This document shows positions 21,619 through 33,298 of a stretch of DNA of 64,000 nucleotides, piece after piece. The stretch spans positions 10,408,501-10,472,500 of the forward strand of contig CM060887.1 of the NCBI GenBank assembly GCA_030762935.1, read 5' to 3'. Below the pieces are notes generated by a model, which worked only from the letters and a program-made list of their open reading frames with translations, was not told the origin of the DNA and did not search any database. Source of the stretch: Hymenopus coronatus (lineage: Eukaryota > Arthropoda > Insecta > Mantodea > Hymenopodidae). A program made the translations under genes and the position numbers. Numbering within the stretch: position 1 is the stretch's first letter; every line of letters begins with the position of its first letter.

Positions 21619-21830
21619 AGTAAAACTGTTGCTTACGACCTTGAATAGGAACCCTGTATATTGAGGATCGCGTAAAGGAAATGCGAGAGAAATCGAGTAT
21701 TAAAGCCTTCGGTGATAACATTTATATCGCAATTTGCTATGATGGAGTTTCTATAAAGCGCTGCTGCCAACCGCGACAGTCAGAATTTCTCAAGCTGAAG
21801 CAGGTCTCTTAGATATCGGGGTATAGTATA
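21619..21830 (+). repeat. Duplicated flank unit U, copy 1
   Basis: ~185 bp shared with 23475-23640: 'GGAACCCTGTAT.TTGAGGATCG', 'GGAAATGCGAGAGAA', 'GGCAATTTGCTATGAT' and 'GCTGCCAACCGCGACA' occur in both in order. Sits just after an HR 3' end (with the fold-back between). Confidence 0.8.
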
Positions 21831-21865
21831 CAGATTTTATTTTTATTTTATTTTTATTTCTGTTT

Positions 21866-22692
21866 TACTTCCTCTACACGTACTATGTATAGAGAGAAGG
21901 AATAGCCCTCCACCCAAAAATTCGATACCGAGATTTTACCGGAAGGTATAGTTTTAGGGTTCTCTATAACAAAAAAATCACAAAAAAGGACCTGTGTGTC
22001 CGTGTGTCTGTGAACATAACTCAAAAACGAAACGTCGGTAAAATATTTATGTTTAGTATTTTCCAAAGATACAACACAAAGATTTTCAAGAAAATCTCCA
22101 CACCCCCAACTACCCTTTATATGGAACTTTTTTCGAAAATTTTGATTTTCTCAGCAATGGCTCTTAACGGCTTTGCTTAAATGTGGTACAATAAAGATAC
22201 TTACCTGACAAATAAAATGTATATCTTGAATTTTCTCGGAATAGTCCTCGAAGACTGCTTTTATTCTGAACGAATTTTACGGAATTTTACATAACTGCTA
22301 AACCGTAAGAGATGGACAAGAACTTACCACACAAAAATTGTAGAACTCATTAAAACACAATTATGTTCTATAAACATTTTTTCGAGGAGTTGATCGTTTT
22401 TGAGATATTCCTTGTTTTTGGATTCAGCTTTGAAAAACTTGTACTTTTCTCATACAGGAATTTGTCAACTCGTGGCCATAGAAACAAGCAACTTCAGTCA
22501 CCTAGTAACCAGCTTTTGACTTCACTTTAACCTATGATACTCCCAAATTTCGCTTCTACTTACATGGAAGCAAGTAATAGGACTATTTCTACTAATTTTT
22601 TCTCGATTAGCATGAAGTAAATAGAAGCATAAGCTTATTTACAATAATTTGTTTCACAGAAGTAGAGAAAGTCATGTGAATGGAACACATAA
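21866..22692 (-). repeat. HR repeat, near full length
   Basis: TTTACTTCCTCTACACG (C for T change shared with the next copy), GCCCTCCACCC block, no CA expansion; ends GAATGGAACACATAATA. Confidence 0.92.
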
Positions 22693-22717
22693 TATTTTTT
22701 TTTATTTTTATTTTTTT

Positions 22718-23437
22718 TACTTCCTCTACACGTACTATATATAGAGAGAGGGTATTGCCCTCCACCCAAAAATTTGACACCGAGATTTCACCGGAAAGTA
22801 TATGTTTTAGGGTTATCTATATAAAAAAAAGCATTTTCAGAAAAAGGTCCGTGTGTGTCTATGAACACGATAACTGAAAAACGAAAAGTCGGTAAAATAC
22901 CAAACTTTGTATTTATGTTTAGTATCTTCAAAGGATGTGCCACGACGATTTTGAGAAAAATCTCCCCCCCCCCAACTACCCCATACATATAACTTTTTTC
23001 GAAAATTTTGATTTTTTTAAAAATGGCTCTAACGATTTTGATTAAAATATCGTAATTTAAAGATGACATATAAAACTTATATCTTGAATTTTCTCGGAAT
23101 AGTCCTCGAAGACTATTCTGAACGAATTTTGCGGAATTTTACATAACTGCTTAACCGTAAGAGATGTAAAAAAAACTTACCACTCAAAAATGTATAGCAC
23201 GTAAAACCATACAATTTGTGTCACATACATTTTTTTTCGTGGAGTTGATCATTTTTTAGATATTCCTTGTTTTTGGTTTCAGCTTTGAAAAACTATTATT
23301 TTTCCCATACAGGAGTTTCTCAACTCCTGTCCCTACAAACCACCGTAATAAGAGTATTTTGCTAATTGTTTCTCGATTAGCATAATTTGTTGTAGAGATG
23401 TAGGGAGAGTCATGCGAATGGAACACATCTGATTTTT
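22718..23437 (-). repeat. HR repeat, internally deleted sister of the previous copy
   Basis: Shares CTTCCTCTACACG and GCCCTCCACCC with 21866-22692, indicating common descent or local duplication. Lacks ~100 bases around the 'AACTTCAGTCACATAGCAACC' block; ends GAATGGAACACATCTGA. Confidence 0.92.
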
Positions 23438-23447
23438 TTTATTTTTA

Positions 23448-23640
23448 TAGTACGTGTACAAATGGTAAAAATGTTGGCTTACGATCTTGAGTAGGAACCC
23501 TGTATTTTGAGGATCGTCTATAGGAAATGCGAGAGAAGTGGAGTATGAGCGATATATATGGCAATTTGCTATGATAGAGTTTCTGCTGCCAACCGCGACA
23601 TACTGAATTTCTCCAGATGAAGCAGGTCTAAAGGAAAACT
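23448..23640 (+). repeat. Duplicated flank unit U, copy 2, behind a degraded HR 3' end
   Basis: 23448-23474 (ATAGTACGTGTACAAATGG.AAAAATG) looks like a decayed HR 3' arm; the unit U then follows, parallel to the arrangement at 21619. Confidence 0.7.
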
Positions 23641-24046
23641 TTCAGGCGTGTTATTGCCAAGTTTCAGACCTCTTTATGCACTACACGAAGAAGGATAAAA
23701 TTCCGAAATCTCCGTTTCGAAGTCGCGTTTTCCAATAGAGCAGTGCACGCTGCTAGCCAATAAAAGGGTAGTGAGGATGTCAAACGTCAGCACCCGACGC
23801 AGAAACCAATCCCAGGGAGGGGGGGGGGTGGTGTGGGAACGCAGGGAAGATATTCCAAATTCAAATGGACTGTGCGACCTCGGCAACTTGGTGGGCTTAA
23901 CCTCGCGGCATCCCGTGCTTAGCGCCGAGAGATGGAGGATTTTCAAATATATGAAAACACCAGCAGAGCCCTCTAGGTCTCGTTCTTAAAAACCTGGCTC
24001 CCCCCTCTAAACCACACGGTGTGTCGAAAACACATACCAGGTCCGT
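23641..24046. other. Unique GC-rich stretch
   Basis: Contains a G run (23816-23828), two CCAAT motifs (GCCAATAAAAGG, AACCAATCCC) and no HR. Could be regulatory, but no gene is attached to it; function unknown. Confidence 0.3.
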
Positions 24047-24160
24047 TTGTTTACACGTACTATGTACATAGTGCATACAGAAACTATTGCATTCCACCCA
24101 AAAATTAGATACGGAGATTTCATCGGAAATAAATGTCTTGGGTCCCTGAATCCAAAAACT
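24047..24160 (-). repeat. HR 3'-end fragment
   Basis: TTTACACGTACTATGTACATAGTGCATAC palindrome (shown in part), GGAGATTTCATCGG, GGGTCCCTGAATCC, then switches to a + copy missing its first bases. Confidence 0.85.
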
Positions 24161-24830
24161 CTTGTTCCATTCACATGACTTTCTCTACTTCTGTGTAACA
24201 AATTATTGTTAGTAAGCTTATTCTTCCATTTACTTCATGCTAATCGTGAAAATTTAGCAGAAATAGTTTTTATTACTTGCTTCCTTGTAAGTAAAAGCGA
24301 AATATGGGAGTATCATAGGTAAAAGTGAAGTCAAAAGCTGGTTACTAGGTGACTGAGGTTCCTTTGTATGCACAAGAGTTGACAAATTCCTGTATGAGAA
24401 AAGTACAAGTTTTTGAAAGCTGAAACCAAAAACAACGAATATCTCAAAAACGATCAACTCCTCGAAAAAAAATTATATAACATAAATTATGTGTATTAAT
24501 GTGCTGTACATTTTTTGTGTGGTAAGATTTTGTCTATTTCATACGGTTTAGCAGTTATGCAAATTTCGTAAAATTCCTCCAGAATAAAGTAGTCTTCAGA
24601 GGCTATTCCCAGAAAATTGAAGATATACATTTTAATTGTCAGTTAAATATCTTTAATATACGATATTTTAATCAAACTCGTTAGAGCCATTTTTAAGCAA
24701 ATCAAACTTTTCGAAAAAAAGGTCCATGTAAGGGGTAGTTGGGGGTGGGGGGATTTCCTTGAAAATCTTCGTGTCGCATCCTTGGAAGATACTAAATTTA
24801 AATACCAAGTTTGGTTTTTAATCTTAGTAT
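24161..24830 (+). repeat. HR repeat, + half of head-to-head composite
   Basis: From GTTCCATTCACATGACTTTC to 'AATACCAAGTTTGGTTTTTAA', where the order reverses at a palindromic spot (ACCAAGTTTGG). Confidence 0.87.
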
Positions 24831-25447
24831 CTTCCAAGGATGCGATAGGAATATTTTCAAGAAAATTCCTCCACTCCCAGCTAGTCTTTACGAGCTTTTT
24901 TCGAAAATTTTGATTTTGTAAAAACTGGCTGTAACGATTTTAATTAAAATATCGTATATTAAAGATATTTACCTGCTAAATAAAATGTATATCTTGAATT
25001 TTCTGGGAATAGCCTCTAAAGACTACTTAATTCTGGATGATTTTTATGGAATTTTGCATAACTTATAACCGTAAGAGATGGACAAACGCTTATCACACAA
25101 AAAATGTAAAGCACATTAAATCACACACTTTATGTTATATAGCTTATTTTCAAGGAGTTAATCGTTTTTAGATATTCCTTGTTTTAGGTTTCAGCTTTGA
25201 AAAACTAATTTTTCTCATACAGGAATTTGTCAACTCTTGTGCATACAAAAGATGGAACTTCAGTCACATAGCAACCAGCTTTTGACTTCACTTTTACCTA
25301 TGATACTCCCTTATTTCGCTTCTACTAACAAGGCAGAAAGTAATGAAGTATATTTGTGTTAATTTTTTCTCGATTAGAGGAAGTAGATAGAATAATTTGT
25401 TGCAGAGATGTAGAGAAAGTTACGTGAATGGATCACATCAGATTTTT
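24831..25447 (-). repeat. HR repeat, - half of the composite
   Basis: Starts TTAGTATCTTCCAAGGATGCG and ends GAATGGATCACATCAGA. Both outer ends of 24161-25447 are therefore TC ends, with no hairpin between. Confidence 0.87.
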
Positions 25448-25997
25448 TTTTTATCTTCAGAAATCTCAAATCGTTTGGTTTTGTCAAATTGAATTTTTGA
25501 GTGAAGTATTGTGTTTGGAGAATCTTATAATATTTAAGCTACAGAGAAAATAAAGACAATAATATTATATTTGAATATCATTATTTCTTGAAATAATTTC
25601 CTAATACAAATTCTATTACCACAGCAGGACAAAGCTTGTGCAGCGTACAATGTAATTTGTTTTTATACCAGACCACAAAAGGAGACATTTCTGTTTTCGT
25701 CAGTTTTGTTCTTTAAGTAATCTTCTTTTCCAATTTGGTTGCGTATTTCTCTCTTGTTCCACTTTGCCCCGTTAATGCATTCCTTCTATTTTTCTTTGTT
25801 TTTCTAAGTTCCCTCCGTAATACCTCTCCTTTCCCTGCCTTTTCCTGAACGAGGAACCCACGGAGAATACCTAACTTATGCTGTGTTCGTATGTATGTCC
25901 TCGTTTTGTCTTCTTTTTTTTTTTTTTTTTTTTTGTCGTGCCCTAAGTTAAACACCTCTTTGTTCCTTCCTGAACAAGAATTTGGAGTACTGTTTTT
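25448..25997. other. Unique AT-rich stretch
   Basis: Includes a T run (25914-25934). No gene or known repeat recognised. Confidence 0.35.
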
Positions 25998-26770
25998 ACT
26001 TTCTCTACACGTATTATTTACACATATGTTAAATAACCAAAAAAAAAGAATTTTCAGAAAAAAGTCCGTGTGTGTGTGTGTGTGTGTGTGTGTCAGTGAA
26101 CACGATAATTCATAAACGAAAGTCGGTAAAATACTAAACTTGGTATTTAAGTTTTGTATCTTCCAAGGATGCGACAGGAAGATTTTCAAGAAAATCCCCC
26201 CATCCCCAACTACCCTTTACATGAAACTTTTTTCGAAATGTTTGATTTTCTTAGAAATGGCTGCAACGATTTTGATTAAAATTTCGTATATTAAAGATAT
26301 TTACCTGACAAATAAAATGTATATCTTGAATTTTCTGGGAATAGCGTCTAAAGACTATTTCATTCTGGATGAATTTTACGGAATTTTGCCTAACTAGTAA
26401 ACCACAGGAGATAGAAAAAAACTTACTATACAAAAAATGTAGATCCTGGTAAAATACACTAGTTATGTCATAGACATTTTTTTTTTTTCGTGCAGCTTAC
26501 AGTTTTCGAGGTATTCCTTGTTTTTAGTTTCAATTGTGAAGTATTTATACTTTTCTCAGCCAGAAGTGTGAGTGTTTGTTTTTTTTTTTTTTTTCCTACT
26601 CCTGGTCAAGCAAAGAAGCGATTTGCAATGACAATCGCATAACGACAGCTTTTAAAACATTTGACTATGATTTTAGCCTAATGCATTCTCTTAGTTCCAG
26701 TTTACTTATAAGAAATTGAGTGATAAAATTCTGCTAATGTTTATCTCGACTAGCATGGTGTTGGAAGAAG
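25998..26770 (-). repeat. HR repeat, variant B, interrupted by SINE
   Basis: TTTACTTTCTCTACACGTAT with deleted palindrome, GT tract at 26068-26092, B-type second half. Split by SINE S4 at 'TTGGAAGAAG', which is duplicated at 26761-26770 and 27002-27011; the copy ends at 27085 with AACACATCAGA. Confidence 0.9.
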
Positions 26771-27001
26771 TTTGTAGCTTAACGTCCTTTAACCTCGTTG
26801 GTCATATCGGACGATGAATGAAATTGGTGAAATAATGCTCAAATGATCTCGGGGTCCATGGAGCTTAAAGTTACTCCACATTCGTCTTCTCAGGATAAGA
26901 GAAAACCCCGAAAAAAACCTTATCCGTGTAACTCACCCTAAGCGAGATTTGAACTCACGAATGTGAAGCAGATACGCTACCATCACACTATCGAGGCGGG
27001 T
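26771..27001 (-). mobile_element. tRNA-derived SINE S4 with 10-bp target duplication
   Basis: Minus-strand head CCCGCCTCGATAGTGTGATGG, A-box-like GTAGCGTATCTG, B-box-like GTGAGTTCAAATC; 3' end TTTAACGTCC..AAGCTAC. Target duplication TTGGAAGAAG on both sides. Confidence 0.85.
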
Positions 27002-27085
27002 TTGGAAGAAGAATTATCTTTTGTAAGAAATTTGTTTGTAGAGTAGCTAGAGAAAGGCTTGTGAGTGTAACACATCAGATTTTTA

Positions 27086-27184
27086 CTCAGGGGACCTCAA
27101 AACATAAATTTCCGGTGAAATCTCGGTATCGAATTTTTGCGACCTTCTCTATACACTATGTATATAATACGTGTAGAGAAAGTA
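27086..27184 (+). repeat. HR 3'-end fragment
   Basis: CTCAGGGGACCTC, GGTGAAATCTCGG, palindrome CACTATGTATATAATACGTG, AGAGAAAGTAA then T. Confidence 0.88.
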
Positions 27185-27689
27185 ATAAATAACATTCAGG
27201 CTCTAGTATCAGGTTGTAATATTTTCATGCCATAATAAGTCCTCAGAGTAATTCACCACTTATTTCAATTAACAACCTCTGGGTATTTATTTTGAAAGTT
27301 AATGTCGAAATCACAGGAAGTGGAAGACATTAAGGCAGTTTTTAAGTTATTTTACACAGAAATGACCGGAAGCACAGGGAATTTATCAGCAGAATTAGCG
27401 GCTATATTCATAGCACTTTATCATGCATGCTGCGGTATGTTTTTCCAGCAAAGGTTTCCTGGCCTGGCTTCGCTCTTCAATCTTTATAACAATAAATCCG
27501 ATTATCCGATTACGGAGGGGGAGAGAACCGCTCCGATACTGACGGATAAGACAGATTTAAATTGACATTCGCAACCTGTTCCCAGCGGATCTCAAATTTG
27601 CAATATCAGACGGGAGAAAAAGCAATGGATATGTCAGTTCCATGTTCTTCTGATGGTTAAAAATAATGGTTTTTGCTTCCTGTATCTAC
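27185..27689. other. Unique stretch with unrecognised ORF
   Basis: Plus-strand frame 27302-27565 (87 codons, starts MSKSQEVEDIKAVF) has fairly protein-like composition but no motif I recognise and no splice context found. Left unassigned. Confidence 0.25.
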
Positions 27690-27873
27690 CTGGGTGCGCG
27701 TTACCGAGGCGTTTCGTCTGGGACTGGTATTTTGGAGGTCATGCGATTGATTCCCTGCGGCCGACCTCTCTGACCCGTGGGTTTTTCGGGGTTTACCCAG
27801 GTCTCTAGGCGAATGCTGGACAGGATTCTTCATTCCCCAAACTTCCTGTCCCTTTATTTCAACCCAAGCGGTC
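27690..27873 (+). repeat. SINE-like S5 fragment
   Basis: ACCTGGGTGCGCGTTACCG and GGTCATGCGATTGATTCCC resemble A and B boxes; the body CCGTGGGTTTTTCGGGGTTT is typical of tRNA-SINE tails in arthropods. Only this copy in the window. Confidence 0.5.
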
Positions 27874-27885
27874 TCTTTTAGAGTT

Positions 27886-28116
27886 TTGGGGGGGGGGGGT
27901 AGTTTAACGTCCTTTAATCTGGTTGGTCGTATCACACGATGAATTAAATTGGTGAAATGATGCTCAAATGTTCTCGGGGTCCATGGAGCTTAAAGTTACT
28001 CGACATTCGTCTTCTCAGGATAAGGGAAAACCCCGAAAAAACTCTAATCGAGTTTCGAACTCACGACCTTTTGAATGTGAGGCAGACACGCTACCACCAC
28101 ACTACCCAGGCGGGCT
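27886..28116 (-). mobile_element. SINE S4 copy
   Basis: Complete on the minus strand from GCCCGCCTGGGTAGTGTGG to the TTAACGTCC end and a C/G run (27890-27899). Flanked by TCTTTTAGAGTT (27874-27885) and TCTTTCAGAGTT (28117-28128), a 12-bp target duplication with one change. Confidence 0.87.
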
Positions 28117-28169
28117 TCTTTCAGAGTTGTGTCGACGAGGACTACGGCATAGGCGTCATTGCCTGGAGG

Positions 28170-28420
28170 TGACTGCGCAATGGAAATATACCTCTTGGAG
28201 GCGGGATGGCGTTAGTAGTTGTCTCATAGATATAGAGATATTAGATAGGAAATGCCTATCCTTATCCATTGTTGTTGGTCAAGCACGTTTTTTACCAAGC
28301 CGTCATTTTTAGATACTATACTTTTGAGATGAGTACGCCTTGAATGGGTTAAATGTTCAATTAAGCAGTAAATTTATGAGTGTAAGTTTTAAAACAGTAT
28401 AATGGCCAATACGTATGAGC
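28170..28420 (+). repeat. Duplicated unit W, copy 1
   Basis: ~230 bp shared with 29945-30205: 'ATTAGATAGGAAATG', 'CTATCCTTATCCATTG', 'AAGCCGTCATTTTTAGATAC', 'AGTATAATGGCCAATACG'. Not next to an HR end here. Confidence 0.85.
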
Positions 28421-28484
28421 TGTTTGGTTGTAGTTTCTCGAATAGCAGAAGCAAAAACAAGGAAAGGGAAATTCACATATACAC

Positions 28485-29162
28485 ATCTAATGTGTTCTAT
28501 TTACAAGACTTTCTCTACACCCCCGAAAGATATTATTAAAAAGCTTATGCTTCTATTTACTACATTCTAATCAAGAGATACTTAGCAGAAAGTTGTATTA
28601 CTTGCTTCCTTGTAAGTAGAAGGGAAATAAGGGAATACCATAGATTAAAGTGATAGTGAAAAGCTGGTTGCTCTGTGACATAAGTTCCTTTGTTTGCATG
28701 GACAGGAGTTGACAAATTCCCGTATGAGAAAAGTACAATTACTTTAAACCTGATACTAATAACAAGGGATATCTAAAAAAACGGCCAACTTCACGAATAA
28801 AAATGTAAATAACATAATTTGTGTGATTTAACGTGCTCTACATTTTTTGTGTGGTTAGTTTTTGTCTATATCTTACAGTTTAGCAGTTACAAATTCCGTA
28901 AAATTCACCCAGAATAAAGTAGTCTTCAGAGGCTATTCCCAGAAAGTTCAAGATATAGGTACAGATAAATATCTTCAACATTTTCGAAAAAAGTTCCATG
29001 TAAAGGGTAGTTGTGGGTGCGGGGATTTTCTTGAAAATCTTCGTGTCGCATCCTTGGAAGACACGAAACCTAAATACGAAGTTTGATTTTAACGGACTTT
29101 TCGTTTTTGAGCTATTGTGCCGACAGACACACAGTCACACATATAGACAGACAAGACACACA
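28485..29162 (+). repeat. HR repeat, interrupted by LINE fragment
   Basis: TCTAATGTGTTCTATTTAC start; shortened in the middle. Broken in its CA tract (ACAAGACACACA) by the LINE and resumes 29784-29940 to palindrome CACTATGTATATAGCACGTG and AGAGAAAGTAA. Confidence 0.9.
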
Positions 29163-29783
29163 TCCCCCTGATGATCTATGCCTGCGAAGTGTGGGGTAAG
29201 GCAGCAGACTCCTTGCTTCTCTGGTTACAGCGGGTACAGAATAGAGGACTCCGGTCCATATATTCTGTATGTCGACGTTTCCCTTTGAGGTTACTACATG
29301 AAGCTTCGGCCCTCCCCATATGTGGAAGATGTTATTAGGCGCCGGGCTCAAAAATTCTACGCCAGATTGGGCGACCATGAGAACGCACTTGTCAGATCTC
29401 TGGGAGAGTACTTACCCTCTGAACGCCGAAAGAGGCGGTTCCGGGTTCCCCGCATTACTTGTGGGCACCCCCGGTAACAACGGCTTTAAACCAGCCAACA
29501 GCGTAATAGCTGAACAAAGCACTGCTCCCTCCCATTGGGAGAGGTCTAATCAAAATTTCACCACCATAATTAAAAAAAAATAAAATAGAACACCAGCGGA
29601 GCAGAGGAAAGGATGCTGCTCCTGAGAATGCAACCGCTCGAGAAGCCTACTAGCGCTACCTCCTTAACACCAACACTCGAAAACTCCAAAAATTAAAACC
29701 TCAACCTTCACCTCATTCCTGTGGTTAAACCCTTACCAGGGTAGGTACACAGCAACAACACCCAGGCTCACCATGAGCATACC
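29163..29783 (+). mobile_element. 5'-truncated Jockey-type LINE, 3' end
   Basis: ~620 bp carrying the tail of the reverse-transcriptase ORF and its 3' region. Candidate 9-bp target duplication AGACACACA at 29154-29162 and 29784-29792 (weak because the host is CA-rich). A likely source of the copying machinery type that moves SINEs, but this copy is dead. Confidence 0.85.
29165..29477 (+). pseudogene. Jockey-clade reverse transcriptase C-terminus, frameshifted
   Basis: Two plus-strand frames join into the recognisable end of an insect non-LTR ORF2 protein. First frame (29165 on): PLMIYACEVWGKAADSLL..LQRVQNRGLRSIYSVCRRFP..LLHEASALP, matching the Jockey-family 'tYG..vWG' and 'lq..QNk.LR.i' blocks after the polymerase domain. 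It shifts near 29315 to VEDVIRRRAQKFYARLGDHE..ALVRSLGEYLP..RRKRRFRVPRITCGHPR and stops at 29475-29477. The catalytic palm region is absent through 5' truncation, and a one-base shift separates the frames. Confidence 0.88.
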
Positions 29784-29940
29784 AGACACACAGGCGCACA
29801 CACGAAGATTTTTTTCTAAAGATTACTATTCAGTGTGTCTCAAAACATGTATTTCCGGTGAAATCTCGGTATCGAATTTTTGGGTGCATTATAATACCTT
29901 CTTTATACACTATGTATATAGCACGTGTAGAGAAAGTAAT

Positions 29941-30205
29941 AGCTCTCGTGGCGGAATGGCATTAGTGGTTTTCTCATAGATATAAAGAGAATAGATAGGA
30001 AATGACCTATCCTTATCCATTGCTGGTGAAGCACGTTTCTGCCAAGCCGTCATTTTTAGATACTATACTTATGAAATGGGTACACCTTGAGTGGGTTAAA
30101 TGTGCACCCAAAAATAAGGCTTTGTGGTGTTAAATGTTCAATTAAGCAGTAAATTTAAGAGTGTAAGTTTTAAACCAGTATAATGGCCAATACGTGTTTG
30201 TGTAA
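29941..30205 (+). repeat. Duplicated unit W, copy 2, abutting an HR 3' end
   Basis: Begins within a few bases of AGAGAAAGTAAT. Differs from copy 1 by a ~34-bp insertion (30101-30134) bounded by a repeated GTTAAATG. Confidence 0.85.
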
Positions 30206-30348
30206 CCGATAAGGAGGCAAGTAATAGGTCCAAATCTGCTAATTGCTTACGTTTGGCATGATATACATAAAGGAACAATCTTTTTGTAAGAAAAATGTAT
30301 TGTAAAACAGCTAGAGAAAGTCATGTGAATGGAATTTATCAGACTTTT
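30206..30348 (-). repeat. HR 5'-end fragment
   Basis: GGAGGCAAGTAATAG to CAGCTAGAGAAAGTCATGTG and GGAATTTATCAGAC; only the TC-end third. Confidence 0.8.
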
Positions 30349-30985
30349 TAGAGTATTAATGATGTCGAATTGTGAACAACTTAATTTGTGGGGCAATATA
30401 GCCGCTTTGATACCCAAATGTTGAAGCTCATTTTCCAAAGCCAGCTTCAGAATGGAATTTACGATATTATTAACAACAGTGGTACTGAATTTTTTTTACG
30501 CCTGGGCTGCACAATGAACGAAAGCCAACAGCTTATGAATATCCCACACAATATCAAAAAAATAATGAAGAGTGCGCAAACTCTCATTTTCAGAGCGAAC
30601 ATAATCTGACACTCATATCATCAGGCAATCATCGTGGGTTAATGCCCAAACGAGTTTGTCACATTATTCAAACCAATTTAAAAGCTGAAACTTCAATGAT
30701 AATAACGGTCAGAGCAGCGCTCTGGAGTCAGCTCGCTTTACATCTGCTTCGCGAATGCAATTACAAAGCAAATGAGAATTTTAAAAATAGACTGCAGATC
30801 GCTGATAGCCATTTTTACAAAATCAATACGCCCCAAACAAAAACTTTACTTTCATTTATTTCCGAGAGAGATCCTGAAAAGAATCAGTTCCCAATACAGA
30901 GCTTCGGAAACGAACATTTTAACAGCAGGAAAAGAGTTGAAGGTTGAGATACTCAAAAAGAATACTTCTTCAGCTGCAGAAGAAA
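30349..30985 (+). other. Unique region with two unrecognised ORFs
   Basis: Frames 30388-30609 (MGQYSRFDTQMLKL.., 73 codons) and 30642-30947 (MPKRVCHIIQTNLKAET.., 101 codons) lie in HR-free sequence of non-repetitive composition. No motif recognised, no start context or splice logic evident. May be a fragment of a decayed gene or transposon. Confidence 0.3.
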
Positions 30986-31835
30986 AAATCTGATGTGTTC
31001 CATTCACATGGCTTTCTCTACATCTCTGCAATAAATTATTTTTAAAAAGCTTATACTTCTATTTACTACATGCTAATTGAGAAAAAAATTAGCAGAAATA
31101 GTCTTATTACTTGCTTCCTTGAAAGTAGGAGCGAAATAAGGGAGTACCATAGGTTAAAGTGATAATCAAAAGCTTGTTGCTATGTGACTGAAGTTCATTT
31201 GTTTGTATGGACAGGAGTTGACAAATTCCTATATGAGAAAATTGTGTTTTTCAATGCTGAATACAAAAATAAGGTATAAGTCAAAAACAATCAACTACAC
31301 GAAAAAAATGAATATAACATAAATTGTGTGTATTAACGTGCTCTACATTTTTTGTGTGGTTTGTTTTTTTTCCATGTCTTACGGTTTAGCAATCATACAA
31401 AATTCCGTAGAATTCGTCCAGAATAAAGTAGTCTTCAGAGGCTATTCCTAGAAAATTCAAGATATACGTTTTATTTATCAGGTAAATACCTTTAATTAGC
31501 GATGTTTTAATCAAAAACATTAGAGCTATTTTTGAGAAAATCAAAATTTTTGAAAAAGTTCCCATGTACAGTAGTTGGAATAGAGGGGATTTTCTTGAAA
31601 ATCTTCGTGTCGCATCCTTGTAAGATGATAAACCTAAATGCCAAGTTTGGTTTTTATCGTACTTTTCGTTTTTGAGCTATGCTGTACACACACACGCACC
31701 TTTTTCTGAAAATGATTTTCTTGTATACAGGGACCATAAAACATATATTTCCGGTGAAATCTCGGTATTGGATTTTTGGGTGGAGTGCAATACCTTCTCT
31801 ATACATTACACATAGTACGTATAGAAAAAATAAAA
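30986..31835 (+). repeat. HR repeat, full length
   Basis: TCTGATGTGTTCCATTCACATGG after six A; the palindrome has lost part of its left arm (CATTACACATAGTACG); tail AGAAAAAATAA is mutated. Confidence 0.92.
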
Positions 31836-31874
31836 GGAAATCCTTCCTAATAAAACATATGAAAGTATAATATA

Positions 31875-32400
31875 CGAGGGAATCCAGAAACTAAATAACA
31901 ACAACAGATATCAATCAACACAAAACATTATTTACAAAGTTACTCTGTCTTACTGTATTTCTCAATGTAATCGCCGTTGTGTATTGTTTATACAATATTG
32001 CATATTGTTATTATTGTCACGTGGTACCGTTCTACAGATCTGAGCAAAGATGTCACTGCCACTTGGAGGTCTCCATGGCTGGGAAAAAATTTCCATCCAA
32101 AAAGACATGTACGGTATCTAAAGTGAAACACCGGTTTTTTATGAATTCATTCATCAACATTTGCTTTCAACTCCTCCGTATCGATTAATAACCTTCCACT
32201 CCGACCTTTATTGTACAAACGTAATGACACGCAAATTATGCGCTATTTCCTCACTGAAGACTCGTTCATTACTGCCCATCAAATTTGATTGGCCGAGCAT
32301 TTTGTGCATTAAAAAAAAAGCGATTAAGTTCTTTGGCGGCAGAAAAGTATAACATCTGCATTGAAAAACTGGTACCACGTGACAATAAATACCCTGATAG
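31875..32400 (-). mobile_element. Mariner-like remnant
   Basis: TA then CGAGGGAATCCAGAAACTAA at 31875, a mariner-type terminal repeat related to those at 955 and 49877. On the minus strand broken frames give EELKANVDE.I (near 32180), SVERYH (near 32035) and NGDYIEK (near 31965), matching the C-terminal blocks of mariner transposases, with stops between. On the + strand near 32353, IEKLVPR also resembles a transposase tail, so a rearranged copy is possible. The opposite terminal repeat was not found. Confidence 0.5.
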
Positions 32401-32419
32401 GTATAGCATTTATATTAAA

Positions 32420-33283
32420 AAATCTGATGTGTACCATTCACATGACTTTCTCTATATCCCTGCAACAAATTATTCCTAAAAAGCTTATACTTCTATTTAC
32501 CTCATGCTAATCTAGAAAAATTAGCAGAAATAGTCTTATTACCTTCTTCCTTTTAAGTAGAAAGGAAATAAGGGAGTAGCATAGGTTAAAGCGATAGTAA
32601 AAAACTGGTTACTATGTGACTGTAGTTCCTTTGTTTGTATGGACATGAGTTGACAAATTCCTGTATGAGAAAAGTTAATATTTTCGACCCTGAAAACAAA
32701 AACAAGGAATATCTCAAAAACGACCAACTCCAAGAAAAAAATGTATACAACATAAATTGTGTGTTTTAATGTGCTCTACATTTTTTGTGTGGTAAGTTTT
32801 TGTCTATCCTTACGGTTTAGCAGTTATACAACATTCTGGAAAATTCACTCAGATTAAAGTGGTCTTCAGAGGCTATTCCCAGAAAATTCAAAATATACAT
32901 TTTATTTGTCGGGTAAATATCTTTAATATACGATATTTTAATCAAAATCGTTAGGGTCATTTTTTAGAAAATCAAAATTTTGGAAAAAAAGTTCCATGTA
33001 AAGGGTAGTTTGGGGTGGGGGGATTTTTTCTCAAAATCTTCGTGTCGCATCCCTGGAAGATTCTAAACTTAAATAACAAGTTTGGTATTTTACCTACTTT
33101 TCGTTTTTGAGTTATCGTGTTCACAGACACACACATACACGGACCTTTTTCTGAAAATACTTTTTATAGATAAAGGGGACCCTAAAACATATATTTTCGG
33201 TGAAATCTTGGTATCGAATTTTTTGGTGGAGTGTAATACATTCTCTATACACTATGTACATGGTACGTGTAGAGAAAGTAAAA
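32420..33283 (+). repeat. HR repeat, full length
   Basis: TCTGATGTGTACCATTCACATG; CA tract 33125-33136; palindrome CACTATGTACATGGTACGTG; AGAGAAAGTAA. Very close to the consensus. Confidence 0.95.
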
Positions 33284-33298
33284 ATAGAGTAAGATACT

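Noticed and set aside
23816..23830. G-quadruplex or CpG promoter
   Set aside because: One G run without three partners, and no gene start near it.
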